DNA of 30,000 nt from Symbiodinium natans. Taxonomy: Eukaryota; Sar; Dinophyceae; Suessiales; Symbiodiniaceae. The DNA lies in NCBI GenBank assembly GCA_905221605.1, contig CAJNDS010000335.1, forward strand, positions 510,203 to 540,202, read 5' to 3'. Of the stretch, positions 25,637 to 30,000 are shown piece by piece (the first letter of the stretch is position 1; every line of letters begins with the position of its first letter). The notes below the pieces were generated by a model. It had not been told where the DNA came from. It did no database searches and worked only from the letters and a program-made list of their open reading frames with translations. The position numbers were made by a program, and so were the translations under genes.

Positions 25637-27565
25637 GTCGCGGCTCTGTTTGGCAAGAACGGAAAATGTGCTCTTGACATTTCCCACCAATGCCTTCATC
25701 GAATCCATGGCATCTTTGAATGCTGTCTCCACCCCTTTCACACCATCCTCTGAGGACTGCAGGCGGAGGTTCACATCAAAGCGGGCTGCAAACACTTGCA
25801 CGGGTGCCATCTTCTCCATGACCTCCGGTTCGGCCAGTGGCTTGGCATTGGCCAAGAATTGCTGATGCGTCGCCAGGAAAAAAATCTTCAAGTATGTTAT
25901 CGTGCTCACCATGGCAACATTGTCCTGTAGATCCTTCAACGCCGGGATCTCATCTGCGAAGCCGCTGCCTGCCCAACCATGAAGCGACATGACGCTCATC
26001 AAAAGATCCTTCTCCATGTATTCCACAACCTCGCCATCTGCGCCTTTGATCTTGAAGTCACACGCAAAGATGTCGCCCACGTACGCAGACAAACCCTTCA
26101 CTGCCTCCGAAACAGCATCGGACTCAGGCTCTGCCCCCTCTGCAATGGCAGCAGTATCTTTGCACTGCTCCCAGAGCCTCACTGCGGCTAGGAACTGCAG
26201 CCGCCAACCATCCTCGACAAAGGAACGCAACAAGTCAGAGCGCTCCTCCGCCTCAAGCCCAAAGCAGTCCTCACTAAAGGTGAGCTTCGTAGGCACGGTC
26301 TTCTGATCCCACGACGCCTCAACAGCCAGGGCGCGGAGCACAGCAAGGCGCCACTTTACCTGATGAAGAACCCTGCCCATCTTGCTCTGGTTGCCCTCGG
26401 GCTCCTTCGCGATGAACTCGTTGATCTCGGACACGGTGTCTTTCATCAATTTCACCGTTGCATCCAACTTCTTCTTCATCCGAAAGTCGTAGGAGTCGAC
26501 CACATCTTCCAGCACGAAGGCCTTCTTCTTTGCTTTTTTCTCCTTCTGCTCCTCTTGGCTGCCTGCACTGTTGCCGGCAGCCTTCTCACGGAAAGCGGCA
26601 GCGGCAGAGGTACCAAACATGAAGGAGTGACCGGTGCCGTCTGCTATTGCGCTGCCACCTCCATCCCTCAAAGACTGCGTCGCCGATGATGTTGCGCCCA
26701 TCTGGCTGAAAAAGCGGTCACTGAAATGCAACGATGAGGCTGCCAAAGATCCCTCCGCGGCCGCAATGTCGGATGCCTTCGGCTTCTTCTTTACCTTGTC
26801 GTTCAACTGAATCTGACTGGCATGACTCAGGCCCTGGGAACCGATCAACACATCGATGTCGTGAGCAAAGATCCACGGCTCCATCTTCCTGCCCGGCAGT
26901 GTGGGCTTCTGGATGACTTTATCCTCAGGGGTTGCCGCCAGGAGTCGTTGCCATTCCTCATTGGCTTCCACAGGATCCCACCCCCACTCCTCCTGAATCT
27001 TCTTGGTGTACATGCGAGCATTGAAGGACTTGGACTGGAACTGCCCGGTGAGGCTGCTCTCCTGCTTCAAGATATCGCTGGCTTGCATGGAATCGTACGA
27101 GCCCGTGGCCCGCCCGGAGCCTGGGTTGCCACCTTTGGCCGGAGTGGCGTGAATCAAGGTGTTCACCCACTCCGCATTCTGTGCTTTGCGCATCCCCATG
27201 AACTTCTTCCATCGCGCTGGGTTAGGGTTGCTCGTCTGCTGCTTCTTCTCTTCGGTGTACAAATTGTCAGACACACGCTTGTGGATGTCACACAGGGATC
27301 CCTTGGTCGCAGGCGACTTGCAAGCCAAGCAAAGCTTCACGGGCGTGGGTTGGCTGTCCGTGGGCGAGATGGGTGTGCCTTGACCAGCTCCTGCTCCGCA
27401 GGAAGGCCTCTTCTGCGGTGTCTCTGGATTCACGCCCCCGCCCTCATCTTCACCCACTAGTGCGTCTTTCACTGACGACATCTCCTCAAGCAATCTGTCC
27501 TCATCTTGTTCAAAGTTCAAAGACGAAGCAGCAATCCCACCACTGCCTGAGACTGAGTTGGCCAT
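25634..27565 (-). CDS. uncharacterised zinc-motif protein, N-terminal 643 codons
   Basis: ATG 27565-27563 (MANSVSGSGGIAASS) is chosen; the frame is open 19 codons further upstream but only to a TTG. From this ATG, C79-x2-C82-x9-C92-x2-H95 forms a CCCH-type zinc-binding motif (CLACKSPATKGSLCDIH), followed by KRVSDNLYTEEKK. A Gly/Ser/Ala-rich middle leads to a Lys-rich stretch (QKEKKAKKKAF) and a long helical C-terminal half (EINEFIAKEPEGNQSKMGRV and on). No family assigned. Zinc knuckle, charged helices and a methyltransferase gene upstream on the same strand would fit a gag-like or structural retroelement protein, but a host protein is equally possible. Confidence 0.8.
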   Translation of the reverse strand: MANSVSGSGGIAASSLNFEQDEDRLLEEMSSVKDALVGEDEGGGVNPETPQKRPSCGAGAGQGTPISPTDSQPTPVKLCLACKSPATKGSLCDIHKRVSDNLYTEEKKQQTSNPNPARWKKFMGMRKAQNAEWVNTLIHATPAKGGNPGSGRATGSYDSMQASDILKQESSLTGQFQSKSFNARMYTKKIQEEWGWDPVEANEEWQRLLAATPEDKVIQKPTLPGRKMEPWIFAHDIDVLIGSQGLSHASQIQLNDKVKKKPKASDIAAAEGSLAASSLHFSDRFFSQMGATSSATQSLRDGGGSAIADGTGHSFMFGTSAAAAFREKAAGNSAGSQEEQKEKKAKKKAFVLEDVVDSYDFRMKKKLDATVKLMKDTVSEINEFIAKEPEGNQSKMGRVLHQVKWRLAVLRALAVEASWDQKTVPTKLTFSEDCFGLEAEERSDLLRSFVEDGWRLQFLAAVRLWEQCKDTAAIAEGAEPESDAVSEAVKGLSAYVGDIFACDFKIKGADGEVVEYMEKDLLMSVMSLHGWAGSGFADEIPALKDLQDNVAMVSTITYLKIFFLATHQQFLANAKPLAEPEVMEKMAPVQVFAARFDVNLRLQSSEDGVKGVETAFKDAMDSMKALVGNVKSTFSVLAKQSRD

Positions 27566-28160
27566 GCTGACAGTGGAGCCACGCGGGCACGCGGGAACCG
27601 ACGCTGCCAAGTCCAAGCGCAATGCCCTGCCGCTAGCCTAGCTACCTTTTACGCAGCACAAAGTCAAAAAATGCCCTGCCTACGCTGAATGCCGTCTACA
27701 CTCACATATTCTCGTCACATCACCCCAAAGAGCTCTGATTCTCGCGAGAATAGTACGTTTTTACAGCGCAATCACTGTGGGTAGGAGTGACATGTCCAAC
27801 ATGTTTCGGTTGCGTTTCTGCTGGGCATGTCCTGCAAAAGCGCCAGGCGGCCGAGCGCGAGAGTATGTGGCATCCTCACTTGAGTGAGAGAGAGAAAGAG
27901 GTAGACACAGATTCACCCTCGGACGCAGCACTACTACAGGCAAGGAGTGATGAATGAGTTACTGCGTGGCTCAGCGTCACTCACCGACCTCTTTCTGTCA
28001 GCTATGGGCGCAGTCAAAATCAAGACTAAGGTTGACTAAAGAAACTCATGAGAGACTCCACAGCAACGGGAACATGCTGCATCGACCAGCTACTGCGAAG
28101 CTGGGATCAAAACTGGCCGCTTCGTGACACCTCCTGCGCACACCGGCAGTGGCTCCTGAC
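27566..28160. other. intergenic region between the two minus-strand genes
   Basis: About 600 bp with no convincing ORF. GCGTGAGTC overlaps the apparent stop at 28,161 and is a good donor match, so the upstream gene could continue by splicing. AGAGAGAGAAAGAG is at 27,886-27,899. No TATA-like element was identified. Confidence 0.45.
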
Positions 28161-28562
28161 TCACGCCAACCTAAGCTTCTTTGCAGGCGCAGGTCGAGGC
28201 TGAGGCTCGACAGCGACTGCTTCATTCGTCTGGCAAGCACTGTCTGGGCTCTGAGATGCAACTGCAGCCTGCGCAGATTGGCTGCTCTGCGCGGCGCCAC
28301 TCGAGGCGTCTTCCGGCAACTCGGATTCAAGACCCTGGCTCTCCACGTCTTCTGCTGTGTACCCTCTGCGGAAACTGCTCAACTGCAATTCTTGCGGTAT
28401 GCGGGCCACTGAGCAAAGGAAGTACGCCATAACCGCATGGAGGACTTGAAGATGCATGGCATTCCCTGCAACGTCCTTCCATGCGCCCGAGTTCATCCTG
28501 GTCTCCCACGCAAAGTCACGGAATGGACAGACATATTTGCAGTCCACGTTGGGCAAGGCATT
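28161..28562 (-). CDS. C5 cytosine methyltransferase, C-terminal exon (motif X)
   Basis: Enters at AATGCCTTG after acceptor GGTGAG (28563) and continues NALPNVDCKYVCPF, then WKDVAGNAMHLQVLHAVMAY: the AGNAM core matches motif X of C5 methyltransferases, which packs beside the cofactor site. After VARIPQ the chain becomes Ser/Ala/Gln-rich and ends PAPAKKLRLA at TGA 28161-28163. The tail may be spliced further. Confidence 0.68.
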   Translation of the reverse strand, partial: NALPNVDCKYVCPFRDFAWETRMNSGAWKDVAGNAMHLQVLHAVMAYFLCSVARIPQELQLSSFRRGYTAEDVESQGLESELPEDASSGAAQSSQSAQAAVASQSPDSACQTNEAVAVEPQPRPAPAKKLRLA

Positions 28563-28684
28563 CTCACCTTACATGTTCCATGAAATCACAACCCCTGCTA
28601 GGGCCTGCAACCTAGAATCTGCAATGTGGAACATTCACTCGGTACCATTGTAGGAGCAGCAACAAGCGGTAAACAAACAGCTAC
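28563..28684 (-). other. predicted 122-nt GT-AG intron in the methyltransferase gene
   Basis: Donor GGCAAAA then GTAGCTG at 28684; acceptor TAAGGTGAG at 28563. Phase 0 on both sides. It carries the reading frame from motif IX (LEHLLMMGAPAK) to the exon with motif X and removes the stop at 28,598. Confidence 0.6.
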
Positions 28685-30000
28685 TTTTGCCGGGGCACCC
28701 ATCATCAGCAGATGCTCCAAGCTGGTGGCCACGAACTCCTCCCTCCCGTGCACAATCTTGCCATGACTTAGCAAGCAAGGCGCCAGCACAGACACGTCAC
28801 CGAAGCCAACCTCCTGATCCACGTCTGCACAAAAGAATTCGCCTGGCCCTAGCCCGCGTTCCCCGGCCACTTTCTGGTATTCTGCAAACCTGCGAAACTC
28901 TGCTGGGGTTAGCTGTTCCTGCAAACTTGGCTGCTGGCCTGGCTTGTGATACCACCCCTGCTTCTTCGCCATGTGCTGGCTTACCTCGCAGCGGTGCTCG
29001 GCCGATGCTGCGTAGAACACGGCCCCTGTCAACTCACAGCGGCTTCCCATGACCTGAAAGAACTCCTCCCAGCTCCCAAGGTGCACTAGCTTACCGCGTA
29101 GGACTCCCACTGAATACTGCCTCTGTCTTTGCACGGGAACTCCTAGGTGGTGTGGGCTCACACAGGCACACGTCAAGATGTCGTACAAGTCACCCAGGTC
29201 CTTCTCCAAACGCTCGGCGGCCTCTGAGGAGCATGTGATCTCATGAAGAAACATGTCAGGCTGGCGATGGCGCACCATTCCAAGCCACACAACGTAGGAC
29301 CGTGTGTTTGGCCCTGCAAACCCCTGCCGGGAACCTCTGCGAGACACATCCTTGCAGGTCTGCCCCGCCACGAACATGCACAGTTCACCCTTGCTCGAGG
29401 GCTCTGGCCACACTGCGCAGCCATGCAACTTTCCTGGATGCATGCGGCACGCAGCAGTGTGCTGAGCAGGAAACGCGCGGGCTAGATCGTTCTTTAACAA
29501 CTCATTCATGGCATCGTAAGCATGTTGACGCTGGACTGCTGATTGGGACTTTGCCGGACACATACGATCCAGCTCAGTGCGCACTTCTGGACTCAAGCAC
29601 TCCTCCATGGCTCCAAAAATGCACCGTGGTCTGCTCTCTGGACTGTGCGACTGCAGCACCTTGCAAGCAAAATCCTTGCTGTCGAACGCAGATGCAGTGT
29701 ACCATGGCACACTTTCAGCAAGAACGCCTGCATCCAGCAGCGCTTGCCGCAAGTGGGCTAGGCACGTTTCAGCCGTGCCCTTTCCAGAATATTGCGTGTG
29801 CAAACACAAGCCGTTGGCCACAAGTGCTTGCAAACGTGCCCTACGCTCGGACCCATGCTCTCCTTCCAAAAGGCGTGTGAAAACCATGTCGGGGAAGTTC
29901 AAAATTTCATTCAGGCTGCACGGTCCTGGCCTTGACCCATGCACCTCCTGCTCCTGCAAGTGGCCACGTCCATGTTCCTGGCCCTTCTTCGGACCCCGAC
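28685..30000 (-). CDS. C5 cytosine DNA methyltransferase, catalytic exon, 5' cut by window
   Basis: The frame is open to the window edge (RGPKKGQEHGRGHLQ), so the N-terminus lies outside. Counting from the TTG at 29959: motif I LHTQYSGKGTAETCL (about 53-67) for S-adenosylmethionine binding; motif IV AGQTCKDVSRRGSRQGF (198-214) with the likely nucleophile C202; motif VI FLHEIT (237-242) with E240 in the place of Glu in the usual ENV; motif VIII GVPVQRQRQYSVGVL (273-287); motif IX SLEHLLMMGAP (413-423). The PC of motif IV is TC and the ENV Asn is Ile, so it is divergent but keeps the catalytic Cys and Glu. Methylates cytosine C5 in DNA if active. Related enzymes ride in dinoflagellate retrotransposons; RNA methyltransferase (DNMT2-type) is less likely. 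Confidence 0.72.

Noticed and set aside
26822-27460. 212-codon + frame opposite the zinc-motif gene
   Set aside because: Antisense shadow in GC-rich coding DNA; Leu/Arg/His-rich and without a recognisable domain, while the minus frame is over three times longer.
29302-29880. 192-codon + frame opposite the methyltransferase
   Set aside because: Lies antisense to the exon with recognisable methyltransferase motifs; Cys/Thr/His-rich translation typical of a shadow.

Overview
This window looks like a subtelomeric-to-genic transition on a nuclear chromosome of a photosynthetic-lineage protist, most likely a dinoflagellate or a close alveolate relative. The reasons are the plant/alga-type telomere unit TTTAGGG (about 60 blocks), GT-AG introns, GC-rich genes without bacterial signals, and a cytosine-C5 DNA methyltransferase of the divergent type reported for dinoflagellate retroelements. 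The assignment is an inference from family knowledge; no species marker was read.

Bases 1 to about 20,375 are a patchwork. Telomere-unit arrays in both polarities (TTTAGGG or CCCTAAA on the + strand) alternate with short unique inserts. Inserts with a C-rich array on the left and a G-rich array on the right are consistently only about 50-180 bp, while inserts in the opposite arrangement reach 0.7-2.7 kb. Embedded in the patchwork are: an AT-rich island (about 2,311-4,664) bounded by inverted (AT)n plus poly-C/G ends and built from 8-bp palindromic arrays and a degenerate 21-bp satellite; a dispersed MITE-like family with CTTGGAGG termini (943, 5633, 8847, 14919 and a truncated copy near 1430); a second foldback element with a 9-bp target duplication (11,619-11,739); several other hairpins; microsatellites; seven long poly-G/poly-C tracts; and a 7 x 21-bp tandem repeat. 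A few small open reading frames sit in the unique islands, but most are not longer than chance allows.

Bases 20,376-30,000 are genic. On the + strand a gene encodes an acidic, low-complexity protein with one WW domain, followed in another frame by an S1-type OB-fold RNA-binding module; a 116-nt GT-AG intron would join them. Convergent to it, on the minus strand, lies a long uncharacterised gene (27,565 to about 23,973) with a CCCH-type zinc-binding motif, an in-frame TAG that interrupts an otherwise continuous frame, a 189-nt intron and a basic Ala/Pro/Lys-rich tail. Upstream of it on the same strand, and cut by the right window edge, is a C5 cytosine methyltransferase gene with motifs I to IX in one exon and motif X after a 122-nt intron. 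The two minus-strand genes may belong to one retroelement or one unidirectional cluster; the sequence does not decide this.
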